Source of the DNA: Streptomyces flavofungini
GTDB taxonomy: Bacteria; Actinomycetota; Actinomycetes; Streptomycetales; Streptomycetaceae
Direction of reading: 5' to 3'
DNA: 64,000 bases
Assembly (NCBI RefSeq): GCF_030388665.1
Contig: NZ_CP128846.1
Location: 1,364,001-1,428,000, forward strand
In this document: positions 7,024-16,624 of the stretch, piece after piece
Layout: each line of letters opens with the position of its first letter
Position numbering within the stretch: position 1 is the first letter of the stretch
The notes under the pieces: model-generated
Database searches by the model: none
What the model was told of the DNA's origin: nothing
Seen by the model: the letters and a program-made list of their open reading frames with translations, nothing else
Program-made: the position numbers and the translations under genes

Positions 7024-9981
7024 GTGACGACCTCCCATCCGCAACCGCCCCGGGCCGCCGCCCCCGCCCGGCCCGGGGAGCCCGTCGCCGTCGTGGGCGT
7101 CGCGGCGCTCGACCCGGGCACGCTCGACGACGTCGTGGTGGACGTCGCCCGCTTCGGCATCCCGCCCCTCCAGGCCAGGTCCATGAACCGGATGCAGCTG
7201 CTGATGCTGGAGGCGGCCCGCCGCTGCCTGGCCGACGCGGACCACCCGGAGCGGCCGCTGCCCGCCGAGCGCACCGACGTCGTCGCCGGTCTGTGCTTCG
7301 CCCTCGACCGGCAGCACGCGAACGCCCTGCGGGTCGAACTCCCCCGCTACGCCCGCGAGGTGGAGCGCGCGGCCGTCGCCGCGGGCACCGACCCGGACAG
7401 CGCCGCGCGCGCCGGGGACGAGCTGCGCGAGCTGCTCACGCGGCGGCTCGGCGGGTCGCCGCACGACCGGGTCGGCGAGATGGCGAGCACGATCCCGGCG
7501 CGGATCGCGGCGGCCTTCAAGCTCCACGGCCGCACCCTCGCCGTGGAGTCCGCGGAGGCCACGTCGTTCGTGGCCCTCGCCCACGCGCTGGAACAGCTGC
7601 GGGCAAAGGAGTCGGACGCGGTCCTCGTCCTGACCGGCCAGCGGGACGAGAGTCCGTACGTGGCGCGGGCGTTGGCGGCGAAGAGCGGGGCAGGGTCGGG
7701 GCAGGCGCCCCCCGACGGCCCCCCGCCCCCGCGCCCTCTCACCGAAGGGGTCGGCGCCGTCCTCCTCAAGCGGCTCTCGGACGCCGTCCGCGACCAGGAC
7801 CGCGTCTACGCCACGATCCTCGACTGCACCCTGCGCCACGACCCGCAGCCCGGCTGCTTCCGCCCGTCGCGCTCCGCCGAGCTGCGGCAGGGCGCGGCCG
7901 CCGCGTCGCTGCGGGCGGCCGGGGTCGACCCGGACACGGTGCAGTACGTCGAGTACGTGGACTCGGCCGTCACCACCGGGGGCGGAGCCACGACCGTCAC
8001 CACCGGTGTCGGAGCCACGACCGTCCCGGGCGGGGCCGAAACCACGACCAGCTCAGGCGGGCCCGAGGCCACGACCGTCCCGAGCCGGCCCGGAGCCACG
8101 ACCAGCCCGGACAGGCCCGGAGCCACGACCGTCCCGAGCGGGCCCGGAGCCACAACCAGCCCGGACAGGCCCGAAACCACCACCGGCCCCACCCCACCGC
8201 GCCCCGCGCCGGGCCCCGTGGCGCTCGGCAGTGGCGACGGCCGCGCCTTCGCGCACGCGGGACTCGCCGCGCTCACGAAGGTCGCCCTGGCCCTGCACCA
8301 GGGGCGCTATCCCGGTCGGCCGGGCGCCGCCGGTGCGGAGTCGGACGGCACGGCGGCCCGGGTGCCGGGGCCCGGCGCCCCGTGGCAGGCGGGGGTGCGG
8401 GCCGGCGTGCCGCGGCGCGCGGTGGTCCAAGGGGCGTCCCTCACCGGCACGTTCAGCCACCTCGTCCTGGAAGAGCACCCCGGCCCGGGGGCGAGCGGGC
8501 CACGGGCCGGGGGCGGCCGCCCGGTGCCCCGGGGTCGTACCCGGCGTGCCTGGGCAGCCGCGACGCGGGCCGTGCCGGTCGCGGTGGTCGGGCTCGGGGG
8601 GAGGTTCGCCGGGGCCGCGGACGCCGCCGGGTTCTGGCGCGTGGTGTCGTCGGGCCGGACCCGGATCGGGCCCGTGCCGGACGCGGTGCTCGACCGGGAG
8701 CTCTACCACTCCCCCGGCGCCCTCAGCCTCACCTACTCGTACACCGACCAGGGCGGCCACGTGCCGGTGCCCGACGAGCCGCCGGAGGACCTCGGGGTGC
8801 TGCCGCCCCGGTACGCGGCGCTCGACGGCGCGCAGCGGCTCGCGCTCGCCGTCGCGGCGGAGCTGTTCGCGCCGCGCCGGGCCCTCAGCGGACGCGGCGT
8901 GGTCGCGGTCGGCGGGACGCTGGGGCTCACGCGGGAGCGGCAGGCCCACGCCGGGCTCGTGCTGGACGGGCTCGACGACACGATCGCCGGGCTCCCCGCG
9001 CTCGCCGGGCTCTCCGCCCTCGGCCGCAAACGGCTCCTGGAACGGCTGCGGGAGCGCACCGGCCGGGCGGACCGGGCCGATGGGGGCTCGAGCGGGCTGC
9101 CGCCCGCGCTCCTCGACGGCTGCCTCGCCAGCGGCGTCGCCGCGCTGCTCGCGAACGAGTACGGGCTCGACGCGGTGCCGCTCGCGGTGGAAGCGGCCTG
9201 CGCGTCGTCACTGGCCGCGCTCGACATCGCCGTCGGCGCGCTGCGCTCGGGCACGGCGGACTACGCGGTCGCGGGCGGCGTCGAACTGGCCTGCAACGTA
9301 CGGGACATGGTGCTGTGCTCGGCCCTCGGCCTGCTCTCGCACAGCAGGAACGCGCCGTTCGACGCGGGCGCCGACGGGTTCACACCGGGTGACGGCTGCG
9401 GGCTCTTCCTGCTGAAGCGGTACGACGACGCGCTGCGCGACGGCGACACGGTGCACGGCGTGATCCGTGCGGTCGGCGCGTCCAACGACGCCAAGTCGCT
9501 CATCGCGCCGGACGTCGCGGGCCAGGTGCGCGCCATGCAACGGGCCTTCGCCCAGGTCGACTTCGAGCCCTGCACGGTCGACTACCTGGAGGCGCACGGC
9601 ACCGGCACCAAGGTCGGCGACCGCGTCGAGATCGCGGCGGCGGCGCGCCTGTACGCGGGCGGGCCGCGGGCCGAACCGCTGCGCATCGGCTCGGCGAAGT
9701 CGTTCTTCGGGCACACCTTCGCGGCGGCGGGCAGCGCGGGCCTGCTGCGCACCCTGCTCGCCCTGCGGGCCGGGACGCTGCCGCCCAACACCCTGCTGCG
9801 CACCCTCAATCCGGCGCTCGGGCTCGCCGCCGTCCCCGCCGAGATCCGCACCGACCCGCAGCCCTGGGCGCGCCCGCCGGGCAGGCCGCGGCGGGCGGCC
9901 GTCAGCTCCTTCGGCACCGGCGGCATCAACTACCACGTGCTCGTAGAGGAACACCGCGAGGAAGGGTCCGGACCGCGATGA
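7024..9981 (+). CDS. redX: RedX-type double ketosynthase (bipyrrole chain extension)
   Basis: A 985-residue protein with two ketosynthase-like halves, as in RedX and Serratia PigJ. In the C-terminal half the triad is intact: C726 in EAACASS, H858 in EAHGTGT and H897 in SFFGHTF. In the N-terminal half the active-site cysteine position is E178 (VESAEATS) and the EAHGTGT motif is replaced by YVEYVDS, so that half is probably structural or a decarboxylase-like partner. In the pathway RedX condenses pyrrole-2-carboxyl-S-RedO with malonyl-RedN. Residues about 321-383 form a nonapeptide tandem repeat in the linker between halves. GTG 7024 has AGGAG at 7012-7016. The stop overlaps redW by four bases. 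Confidence 0.9.
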   Translation: MTTSHPQPPRAAAPARPGEPVAVVGVAALDPGTLDDVVVDVARFGIPPLQARSMNRMQLLMLEAARRCLADADHPERPLPAERTDVVAGLCFALDRQHANALRVELPRYAREVERAAVAAGTDPDSAARAGDELRELLTRRLGGSPHDRVGEMASTIPARIAAAFKLHGRTLAVESAEATSFVALAHALEQLRAKESDAVLVLTGQRDESPYVARALAAKSGAGSGQAPPDGPPPPRPLTEGVGAVLLKRLSDAVRDQDRVYATILDCTLRHDPQPGCFRPSRSAELRQGAAAASLRAAGVDPDTVQYVEYVDSAVTTGGGATTVTTGVGATTVPGGAETTTSSGGPEATTVPSRPGATTSPDRPGATTVPSGPGATTSPDRPETTTGPTPPRPAPGPVALGSGDGRAFAHAGLAALTKVALALHQGRYPGRPGAAGAESDGTAARVPGPGAPWQAGVRAGVPRRAVVQGASLTGTFSHLVLEEHPGPGASGPRAGGGRPVPRGRTRRAWAAATRAVPVAVVGLGGRFAGAADAAGFWRVVSSGRTRIGPVPDAVLDRELYHSPGALSLTYSYTDQGGHVPVPDEPPEDLGVLPPRYAALDGAQRLALAVAAELFAPRRALSGRGVVAVGGTLGLTRERQAHAGLVLDGLDDTIAGLPALAGLSALGRKRLLERLRERTGRADRADGGSSGLPPALLDGCLASGVAALLANEYGLDAVPLAVEAACASSLAALDIAVGALRSGTADYAVAGGVELACNVRDMVLCSALGLLSHSRNAPFDAGADGFTPGDGCGLFLLKRYDDALRDGDTVHGVIRAVGASNDAKSLIAPDVAGQVRAMQRAFAQVDFEPCTVDYLEAHGTGTKVGDRVEIAAAARLYAGGPRAEPLRIGSAKSFFGHTFAAAGSAGLLRTLLALRAGTLPPNTLLRTLNPALGLAAVPAEIRTDPQPWARPPGRPRRAAVSSFGTGGINYHVLVEEHREEGSGPR
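7984..8172 (+). repeat. 27-bp coding minisatellite, 7 copies, in redX
   Basis: Seven consecutive 27-bp units, each beginning GGAGCCACGACC or a close variant, encode a nine-residue Thr/Pro/Gly repeat of the GATT(V/S)PxGP type. The array lies in the linker between the two ketosynthase halves of RedX and keeps the reading frame. Confidence 0.85.
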
Positions 9982-11219
9982 GTTTCGCCTTCGGCGCAGA
10001 CGCCGACACGTCCGCCGCCACCGACAGCGGGATCGACGCCGACAGCGCCGCCGCGGGCGCCGCGCATCCCGACGCCGCGGAGATGTGCCGCATGGTCGAG
10101 GCCTTCGCGCGGCGCGAACTCGGTGACGTACCTGATCCGTTCGATCCCGCGGAGTTCCGGCGGCGCTGGCTGCTCGCGGGCGGGCAGGGGCTCCTCGGCA
10201 GCGTGGTGCCGACGGCGTACGGCGGCAGCGGTCTGGACGCGGTCACGGCCGCGGCCGTCCTGGAGGCGCTGGGCTACGGCTCGCCGGACACCGGGTTCGC
10301 GTTCTCCCTCGCGGCGCACCTGTTCGCCGCGGTGATGCCGGTCGTGGAGTTCGGCACGGAGCGGCAGAAGCGGCGGTGGCTGCCAGCGCTGTGCTCGGGC
10401 GAGCGGATCGCGGCGCACGCCATCACGGAGCCGGAGGCCGGTTCGGACACCCTCGCGCTGCGGACGCGTGCGGTGCGCGACGGCGACCGCTACGTCCTCG
10501 ACGGCGCCAAGGCGTTCACGACGAACGCGCCGGTGGCGGACGTGTTCGTGGTGCAGGCGGCGACAGCGGCCGGCGGCGGGTTCTTCGGCCTGACGGCGTT
10601 CGTCGTCGAGGCGGGCACGCCGGGGCTCACGGTCGGTCCTGCGTACGACAAGGTGGGGCTGCGCGGCTCCCCGACGGCCGATGTGCGCCTCGACGGGTGC
10701 GTGGTGCCCGCGAGTCAGGTGCTCGGGGCCGAGGGGGCGGGCGCGAGCGTGTTCGCGGGCTCCATGAAGTGGGAGCGCACCTGCCTGTTCGCGGCGTATC
10801 TCGGCGCGATGCGGCGCGTCCTCGAAACCACGGTCGCCCACGTCAAGGAGCGCGAGCAGTTCGGGGTGCCCATCGGCGGCTTCCAGGCGGTGAGTCATCG
10901 CGTCGTCGACATGACGCTGGCCCTGGAGTCGGCGCGGCTGCTGCTCCACAAGGCGGCGCGGGATCTCGCACGGGGCAGCGAGGACGAGGTCGCGCCCGCG
11001 CTCGCGAAGCTCGCCGTCAGCGAGGCGGCCGTGCGGATCGGCCTCGACGCGGTCCAGCTGCGGGGCGCGCTCGGCGTCCTGGCGGGCGGCGACGCCGAGA
11101 CGCTGCTGCGGGACGCGCTGCCGGCCCGCATCTTCTCCGGGACCAACGAGATCCAGAAGAACAACATCGCCCGCGCCCTCGGTCTCGGCGGCAACCGCCG
11201 TGCGGGCGGCAGGCGCTGA
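9978..11219 (+). CDS. redW: L-prolyl-S-PCP dehydrogenase (acyl-CoA dehydrogenase family, RedW)
   Basis: A 413-residue flavoprotein of the acyl-CoA dehydrogenase family, with [20 protein letters not shown] and the C-terminal [20 protein letters not shown] segment that helps bind FAD. In prodiginine pathways RedW/PigA oxidises prolyl bound to the carrier protein RedO to pyrrole-2-carboxyl in two two-electron steps. The ATG at 9978 overlaps the redX stop (ATGA). It is followed by redY in the same operon. Placement between redX and redY matches S. coelicolor. FAD binding and substrate are inferred from family and context. Confidence 0.92.
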   Translation: MSFAFGADADTSAATDSGIDADSAAAGAAHPDAAEMCRMVEAFARRELGDVPDPFDPAEFRRRWLLAGGQGLLGSVVPTAYGGSGLDAVTAAAVLEALGYGSPDTGFAFSLAAHLFAAVMPVVEFGTERQKRRWLPALCSGERIAAHAITEPEAGSDTLALRTRAVRDGDRYVLDGAKAFTTNAPVADVFVVQAATAAGGGFFGLTAFVVEAGTPGLTVGPAYDKVGLRGSPTADVRLDGCVVPASQVLGAEGAGASVFAGSMKWERTCLFAAYLGAMRRVLETTVAHVKEREQFGVPIGGFQAVSHRVVDMTLALESARLLLHKAARDLARGSEDEVAPALAKLAVSEAAVRIGLDAVQLRGALGVLAGGDAETLLRDALPARIFSGTNEIQKNNIARALGLGGNRRAGGRR

Positions 11220-11251
11220 CCGTACGGACCGCACACCTTCCGACTGACGGG

Positions 11252-11605
11252 ATGTCATGCAGCATGTCGCCCACCCCATCCGCCACCACCGTCATCGTGC
11301 ATCGCATCCGGCTGCTGGACGGCGTGGACCCGGAGCGGTTCGAGTCCTGGGTCCGGGACGTCGACTACGCGGCTTGTCCGCGGCTGCCGGGGGTGGTCGC
11401 GTTCGCCGTGCACCGCGTCGCGGACGCCGGGGCGGCTTCGCCCGGTGAGTACTTCGAGGTCATCGAGGTGACCGACCGAGCGGACTTCGCCCGGGATATG
11501 CGTTCCGGCACATTCCGTGGACTGGTCGCCGAATTCGAGAAGATGGCCACGGTGGTGGCCGAGTTGACGGGGGATCGGGTGGGGTCCGGATACCGGTCCG
11601 GATAG
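11252..11605 (+). CDS. redY: RedY-like small protein
   Basis: A 117-residue protein whose core (IVHRIRLLDGVDPERFESWV, then RDVDYAACPRLPGVVAF) matches the RedY family as I recall it. It has a small alpha/beta, ferredoxin-like appearance with no catalytic motif I can name. It is the last gene of the redX-redW-redY operon, 32 bp after redW. The exact role of RedY in prodiginine assembly is not settled. ATG 11252 is taken as the start; a second ATG lies at 11264. Neither has a strong ribosome binding site, which fits coupling to redW. Confidence 0.75.
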   Translation: MSCSMSPTPSATTVIVHRIRLLDGVDPERFESWVRDVDYAACPRLPGVVAFAVHRVADAGAASPGEYFEVIEVTDRADFARDMRSGTFRGLVAEFEKMATVVAELTGDRVGSGYRSG

Positions 11606-11691
11606 TGCCGCGATGCGGGATCGGGGTGCGAAGCGGAATCCAGGGGCGTGGGCACGCAATCAGGGAGGCGGCATTCCCGGTCGGGCGCTGT

Positions 11692-12366
11692 TCATCCCTC
11701 TTGGCCACGGAATTCCGCGGTCCGCCCGATTGTCGCCATCAAGCCTGTTTCATAGGCGATGGCGACGGCCTGGGCGCGTGTGCTCACGCCCATCTTCCGG
11801 AGCACGTGGTGGACGTGGGACCGGACGGTCGCGAGGGACACGGAGAGTTTCTCGGCGACTTCCGCGTTCGACTTCCCCTGGGCGAGCAGGACGATCACCT
11901 CGGACTCGCGCGGCGTGAGATCGGCGGCCCTGCGCCCGACACCGCAGGGGCGCCCCTGCTGGGGCAGGCCCTGGAGGCAGCGCCGGGCGGCGGCCGGCAT
12001 CACCATGGAGGCGCCCGCGCTCACCGTGCGCAGCACGTGGATCAGATCGTCCGCGGAGGAGTCGGGGGCGAGGACCGCTCTGACGCCGACGCACAGGGCC
12101 TCGACGGAGCGGTGCGCGGACTCGGCCTTGGCGATCAGGACTATCTTCGTCAGGGCGGCGAGCTCGGCCAGCTCACGGCTGTCGTCCAGGCCGAGCGCCG
12201 GTGCCACCACGATCATGACGTGGGGGGTCAGCTCGGCGACGGTCGCGGCGGATTCACGTCCTGTGGTGAATCCGAGGACCTCGAAGTCGGGCTGCTGATC
12301 GAGCAGCGCGCGCATCGCCGCGGACATGATCGACTCGTCGCAGCACACCAGGACGCGGATCTTCAT
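11692..12366 (-). CDS. redZ: RedZ-like orphan response regulator (LuxR/NarL type, degenerate receiver)
   Basis: A 224-residue regulator. Residues 1-115 form a receiver-like domain; residues about 150-210 form a LuxR-type helix-turn-helix (LTPRESEVIVLLAQGKSNAE, then VSLATVRSHVHHVLRKMGV). The strand that normally ends in the phosphorylated Asp reads HVMIVVAPAL, so that Asp is absent, as in RedZ of S. coelicolor. Activity is therefore probably not set by phosphorylation; such regulators may sense end product. In S. coelicolor RedZ activates redD. Unlike that gene, I see no TTA codon here, so bldA dependence through redZ is not expected. ATG 12366 is chosen over the longer frame because MKIRVLV begins the receiver fold. 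Confidence 0.82.
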   Translation of the reverse strand: MKIRVLVCCDESIMSAAMRALLDQQPDFEVLGFTTGRESAATVAELTPHVMIVVAPALGLDDSRELAELAALTKIVLIAKAESAHRSVEALCVGVRAVLAPDSSADDLIHVLRTVSAGASMVMPAAARRCLQGLPQQGRPCGVGRRAADLTPRESEVIVLLAQGKSNAEVAEKLSVSLATVRSHVHHVLRKMGVSTRAQAVAIAYETGLMATIGRTAEFRGQEG

Positions 12367-12793
12367 GGATCGCCGCCTCACCGCATCCCGGCCGGCCACG
12401 GGCCGCGCCCACGCCGGTCACACCGGACCGTTCCTCCCCTTCTTCTCGTCCCGGCCGTCACCGCAACCCACCCACGCGGGCCGGCCTCCCCGGCCCGAGG
12501 ACGACTTCCGGCTGGTGCCCCCCTGCAGCAGTTCCCCATCTCGCCGCCCCCCTTTGAATGACACGACCATGTGCCTTCGGGTACCCCTCGTCGCTGCTGC
12601 CCGTAAACGTGTCCGGCTGCTGTTCGAATCTGCGCTTTCTCCGTTCGTACGCCCTCTCTCGCGGCATATCAGGGCAGACTCACGGGTGCGGAATATGCCG
12701 TCCGCACTGCAACATTATGTGGGCGCAACTGGCGTCCGGGCGAGGATTATCGGAAGAAGCATGAGAATGGCTCGAAACGGCGCGACGGGAAAG
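12367..12793. other. Upstream region of redZ, non-coding
   Basis: About 430 bp lie between the redZ start and the 3' end of redV. I see no credible gene. The part from 12590 to 12780 is clearly more AT-rich than its surroundings and holds nested inverted repeats (12661-12707), so it probably carries the leftward redZ promoter and its operators, and perhaps the end of the redV transcript. Confidence 0.5.
12661..12707. promoter_or_regulatory. Nested inverted repeats upstream of redZ
   Basis: CGGCATAT at 12662-12669 is mirrored by ATATGCCG at 12693-12700, and GTGCGGA at 12686-12692 is mirrored by TCCGCAC at 12701-12707. The two palindromes interlock about 300 bp upstream of redZ. They could be operator sites or a hairpin at the end of the redV transcript. 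Confidence 0.45.
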
Positions 12794-14314
12794 TCAGATC
12801 CTCCGCAGGTGTGCGTCGGCAGGGCGGCGTGGGGAGCACGGGAACTCGGTGGCGGGCCACCCGAGGCGGCTCACGAAGAACGCGCGCCCGGGAATCCGGA
12901 GGCTCGACTGGAACGCCGCCCGTAGATCTTCGTGCTGGAGGACGACGCTCACGGGGTGCAGGGCGAGCCCGGCGACGGTCGCGCACAGCCAGTAATCGGC
13001 CAGTCGCGCTCCGCCCTTGACAGCGTCCGCGAGCGTCGGCTCCGTCCGGTCGAAGCTCATGGCGACGACGACGGGCGTCGGACGCACCATCCGGGCGAGC
13101 CCGTGGGCGAGGCGGCGGCCGACGAAGCGGTCGTAGCGGACGGGGCCGAGCAGCCGCATCGTCGCGGGCGCGAGGGCGGCGCGCAGGGCCTGCCTGCTCG
13201 GCCACGACAACGGCCCGAACAGCTGGTCGAGGGCGAAGCCGTCGCCGCGCGCGGCGGCTCGGGAGCGGTCGGCCCGCAGGAACGCGTACGTCTCGCGCCA
13301 GGCCTCACGGTGGCTGAAGTCGCGGCCGCCGTGCTCGGCCACGAAGTCGGCGAACGCCGCGCGGTCGGTGCCGGACGTCAGATGCCGCACGGTGACGTCC
13401 GCGCCGCGCGCCGCCGCGCACCCCGAGGGGGCGAGCAGGCCGTCCAGGAGGGCGGGCCGGACGGGCTGGGGGCGGTAGGGGGCGCGGTTGGTGCGGCGGG
13501 CGCGGGCGGCGGCGCGCAGGGCACGCAGCTCCGCACCGCCGTCCCGGGCACCGGGGCCGACGTCGCCTCCGGCCCCGGTCGCGCCCCCGGCCCCTGCCCC
13601 GGCCTCCGCTCCGGCCTCAACTCCGGCCTCAGCCCCGGGCCCTGCCCCGCCCCGGCCCCGCAGCCGCGCCACGCACAGCGCCGTCCACGACCGGGGCCAG
13701 GCGGTCCCCGGCAGTTCGGCGCCGTGCGCCGCCCCCGCATCCAACGGGCCGTCGGCGAAGCGCAGGGCGTCCACGGACCAGCCCTGTGCCTCCAGGGCCC
13801 GCAGCAGGAGCTGCCAGTACAGGCCGCAGCTGAGCAGCATCTCGACGGCGTGGGCGGGCAGCGACCGCAGCTCCCGGTCACGGTCGAGCCCGAGGACGAG
13901 GTACTGACACGTCTCGTCCGCCTCGCCCGCCCCCTTCGCCTCGTCCGCCTCCTTCACCTCGTACGTATCGTCTGCCGCGTCCGTCCCATCGCCGCGCCCA
14001 CCCCGCCCGCCCTCGGGACCCTCGGCCTCCCGGAGCACCCCGGGCACCCCGGGCACCCCGCTCGCCCCCGCCTCCCCTTCGACCACCCGCACAGCGGCAG
14101 CCCGAGACACCTCGCTCCTGGCCCACGCCACCGCCCACGGCTGGCAGTTGTGGGACGAGGGGCTGAGCACGGCGATCCGGGCGGCCTCCCGCAGAGCGTC
14201 GGCGAATTCGGCGGAGGAGGCGGAGCGCGTGGTCGTGGGCGCGGCTGAGGCGGCGGGTTCCGTGGTCGTGGGCGCGGTGGGGACGCCGGGGGCAGGGGCC
14301 CGTTCTGTGGTCAT
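12794..14314 (-). CDS. redV: RedV-like nitroreductase-family oxidoreductase
   Basis: A 506-residue protein with nitroreductase-like character: an N-terminal LSPSSHNCQPWA motif (substrate and FMN-binding end) and a C-terminal DAVKGGARLADYWLCATVAG segment. Long Ala/Gly/Glu-rich insertions (AGAEAGVEAGAEAG-like, around 13560-13660) interrupt it. RedV and its counterpart PigM are thought to oxidise the bipyrrole alcohol HBM to the aldehyde HBC. ATG 14314 has GAGGAG upstream; the open frame continues further but is Pro/Arg-rich and overlaps redT. It is last in the leftward redQ-redR-redT-redV run. Confidence 0.75.
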   Translation of the reverse strand: MTTERAPAPGVPTAPTTTEPAASAAPTTTRSASSAEFADALREAARIAVLSPSSHNCQPWAVAWARSEVSRAAAVRVVEGEAGASGVPGVPGVLREAEGPEGGRGGRGDGTDAADDTYEVKEADEAKGAGEADETCQYLVLGLDRDRELRSLPAHAVEMLLSCGLYWQLLLRALEAQGWSVDALRFADGPLDAGAAHGAELPGTAWPRSWTALCVARLRGRGGAGPGAEAGVEAGAEAGAGAGGATGAGGDVGPGARDGGAELRALRAAARARRTNRAPYRPQPVRPALLDGLLAPSGCAAARGADVTVRHLTSGTDRAAFADFVAEHGGRDFSHREAWRETYAFLRADRSRAAARGDGFALDQLFGPLSWPSRQALRAALAPATMRLLGPVRYDRFVGRRLAHGLARMVRPTPVVVAMSFDRTEPTLADAVKGGARLADYWLCATVAGLALHPVSVVLQHEDLRAAFQSSLRIPGRAFFVSRLGWPATEFPCSPRRPADAHLRRI

Positions 14315-14388
14315 CGTCGTGTTCTCCTCAGCTCCACGCGGGGCATGCGAGCAGGCGGCGTTCTCGTGGGTCCGGCACCGTCCGTGCG

Positions 14389-15279
14389 TCAGCGGTCCAC
14401 GGGCGGGGGCAGCAGGAAGGGGTAGGGCTTGCGCCGGATCTTGCGGTGCCAGAGCCGGTCGGCCGCGCGCAGGCGTTGGATCAGCTCCCACATGCGCGCG
14501 TCGTCGCGGTAGTACGCAAGGACCTCGGCGGCCGTGATCGGCTCCGTGAGGCGGGCGTTGGCCTGCTCCAGGAACGCGGGGATCAGCGCGTCCAGGCGTT
14601 CCTTGTGGAGGTTGCCGAGGAAGTCCAGGAGCACGCCGCGCGTCGCGTAGAACTTGTCGAAGACGGACCTGGCCACGCAGAGGCGGACGGCGTCACGCAG
14701 GATCCACGGCAGCGAGGTGAAGAACAGGCGCACGTCGAGGAGTTCGCGGCCGCGGCCGTCACGCATCAGCGGGGTGGTGACGTCCAGATAGGTCAACTCG
14801 CCGTCCATGTCGACCCAGTTGGAGGCCTGCGCGTCCAGGCCGAGCGTCGGGTGCACAGCGGCGTCGACGCGGTCGAGGAAGCGGGCGAAGAAGTTCTTCG
14901 CCCAGGCCTCGTCCTCGGTGTGCAGGAGCCGGGAACAGAGCCGCTCCGGGGGGAGTTCGCGCTGCACGCAGTACGCCGTGATCCGCCCGGAGGGCCCGGC
15001 GGTGTGCCACACCTCGGTGGGCGCGACGGTCAGGCCCCGGTCGGCGAGTCGGCGCAGATACGCGTCGAGCGAGTGGCGGTAGCGCTCGAAGCGGTCCCGG
15101 TCGGGGAAGGCAGGCAGCCGTTTGCAGGCGAAGGAGCCCTCGTCGGTGCGGAGCCGGAGCACGAGGGTGATCTCGCCGTGGCCGAGGACGTCGAGGGCGC
15201 CGTCGTCGGCTCGGCGCAGCGCGTCCTGCACCTGTTCCTCCAGGCGCGCAAGCGCGGTACGGGGGACCGTGAGGGTCAT
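14389..15279 (-). CDS. redT: RedT-like conserved protein, kinase-like fold possible
   Basis: A 296-residue protein without a motif I can assign firmly. It shows segments that resemble small kinase-like proteins (LVLRLRTDEGSFACKRLPAF; later LGLDAQASNWVDMDGELTYL, which looks like a D-x-N type loop followed by LDVTTP). It corresponds in position to the conserved RedT protein between redR and redV of the S. coelicolor cluster. The pathway role is unknown. It starts 100 bp after the redR stop and ends 74 bp before redV, so it is probably co-transcribed with both. Confidence 0.65.
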   Translation of the reverse strand: MTLTVPRTALARLEEQVQDALRRADDGALDVLGHGEITLVLRLRTDEGSFACKRLPAFPDRDRFERYRHSLDAYLRRLADRGLTVAPTEVWHTAGPSGRITAYCVQRELPPERLCSRLLHTEDEAWAKNFFARFLDRVDAAVHPTLGLDAQASNWVDMDGELTYLDVTTPLMRDGRGRELLDVRLFFTSLPWILRDAVRLCVARSVFDKFYATRGVLLDFLGNLHKERLDALIPAFLEQANARLTEPITAAEVLAYYRDDARMWELIQRLRAADRLWHRKIRRKPYPFLLPPPVDR

Positions 15280-15379
15280 GGGTGCCTCGCTCTCGGCGGC
15301 AGCGGGGGTACGGGGGCGACCGTGACGCGGTCGTCGGGTTCGGTGGGGCGGCGCGCGGGCGTGGCGCGGGCGCCCCGGT

Positions 15380-16624
15380 TCATGGCGCCGTCACCACCAG
15401 GACGGCGTTCTGGCCGCCGAAGCCGAAGGAGTTGCTGACCGCGACGTCCACCTTCCGGGGGCGCGCGGCCCCGGAGACGACGTCCAGCTCGATGTCGGGG
15501 TCCTGGTCGTGGAGGTTGGCGGTCGGCGGCACCGTGCCGTGCTGGACGGCGAGGACGGTCAGGGCGGCCTCGATCGCGCCCGCCGCGCCCAGGGTGTGCC
15601 CGAGCACCCCCTTGGTGGAGGTGACGGCGGCGCCCGTGCCGAGGAACTTGCGCAGCACCGCCGCCTCGGCCGCGTCGTTCAGGGGCGTCGACGTGCCGTG
15701 CGCGTTGACGTGGTCGACCTCGTCCGGCATCACGCCCGCCCGCGCGAGAGCCGTGCGCAGCGCGCGCAGCACACCGGTGCCCCGCGGATCCGGCGCCGTC
15801 ATGTGGTGCGCGTCGGCCGACGCGCCGTACCCGGCGAGGCGGGCCCGGACGACGGCGCCGCGCGCCCGTGCGTCCGCCGCGCGCTCCAGGACGAGCATGC
15901 CGCTGCCCTCGCCGATGACGAACCCGTCCCGGTCCCGGTCGAACGGCCGGGAGGCGGCGGCGGGTTCGTCGAGTCGCCGGGACAGCGCGCCCATCTGTGC
16001 GAAGCCGGTGACCATCAGGGGCGTCACGCCGGCTTCGCCGCCGCCCGCGACCACCACGTCGCAGCTGCCGTCGCGCAACAGGTGCAGCGCCGTGCCGACG
16101 GCGGTCGCGCCGGACGCGCAGGCCGTCGCGGTCACCAGGTTCGGTCCGGTCGCGCGCAGGTCCATGGCGAGGTGCCCGGCGACCATGTTCGGTACGAGCA
16201 TGGGGATCAGGAGCGCCGACACGGCCTGCGGTCCCTGGTCAAGCAGGCGGCGGTGCTGGGCCTCCCAGGTCGCCACGCCGCCGAGGCCGCAGCCGACGAC
16301 GACGCCGACGCGGGCGCCGTCCCACGTGCCCGGATCGAGCCCGCTGTCCGCGACGGCCTCGCGCGCGGCGGCGACGGCCAGCTGGCTGAACCGGTCCTGC
16401 GTCAACGCGCTGCGCCTGCCCACGTGTCGGCGGGCGCTGAAGCCCGGCACCGTGCAGGAGATGTCCACCGGAAGACCGGCGAGAGCCGGGTCGGTCGCCG
16501 CCGCCGACCGGCCGCGGCACACCCCGGCCCAGGTGTCGGCCACGCCGATGCCCGCCGCGGTGACGAGTCCGAGGCCGGTGACGGCGATGTCGTCCGGGCG
16601 GCCTGCGGGTGCGGGGCGCGTCAT
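15380..16624 (-). CDS. redR: KAS II-type ketosynthase (RedR)
   Basis: A 414-residue FabF-like ketosynthase with C169 in TATACASGAT, the first histidine in VNAHGTSTPLNDAAE and the second in KGVLGHTLGAAGA. RedR extends the acyl chain begun by RedP to the dodecanoyl group, which RedL then uses for 2-undecylpyrrole. The start overlaps the redQ stop by four bases. It is a full-length, non-degenerate enzyme. It lies on the leftward arm of the divergent redQ/redP promoter. Confidence 0.92.
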   Translation of the reverse strand: MTRPAPAGRPDDIAVTGLGLVTAAGIGVADTWAGVCRGRSAAATDPALAGLPVDISCTVPGFSARRHVGRRSALTQDRFSQLAVAAAREAVADSGLDPGTWDGARVGVVVGCGLGGVATWEAQHRRLLDQGPQAVSALLIPMLVPNMVAGHLAMDLRATGPNLVTATACASGATAVGTALHLLRDGSCDVVVAGGGEAGVTPLMVTGFAQMGALSRRLDEPAAASRPFDRDRDGFVIGEGSGMLVLERAADARARGAVVRARLAGYGASADAHHMTAPDPRGTGVLRALRTALARAGVMPDEVDHVNAHGTSTPLNDAAEAAVLRKFLGTGAAVTSTKGVLGHTLGAAGAIEAALTVLAVQHGTVPPTANLHDQDPDIELDVVSGAARPRKVDVAVSNSFGFGGQNAVLVVTAP

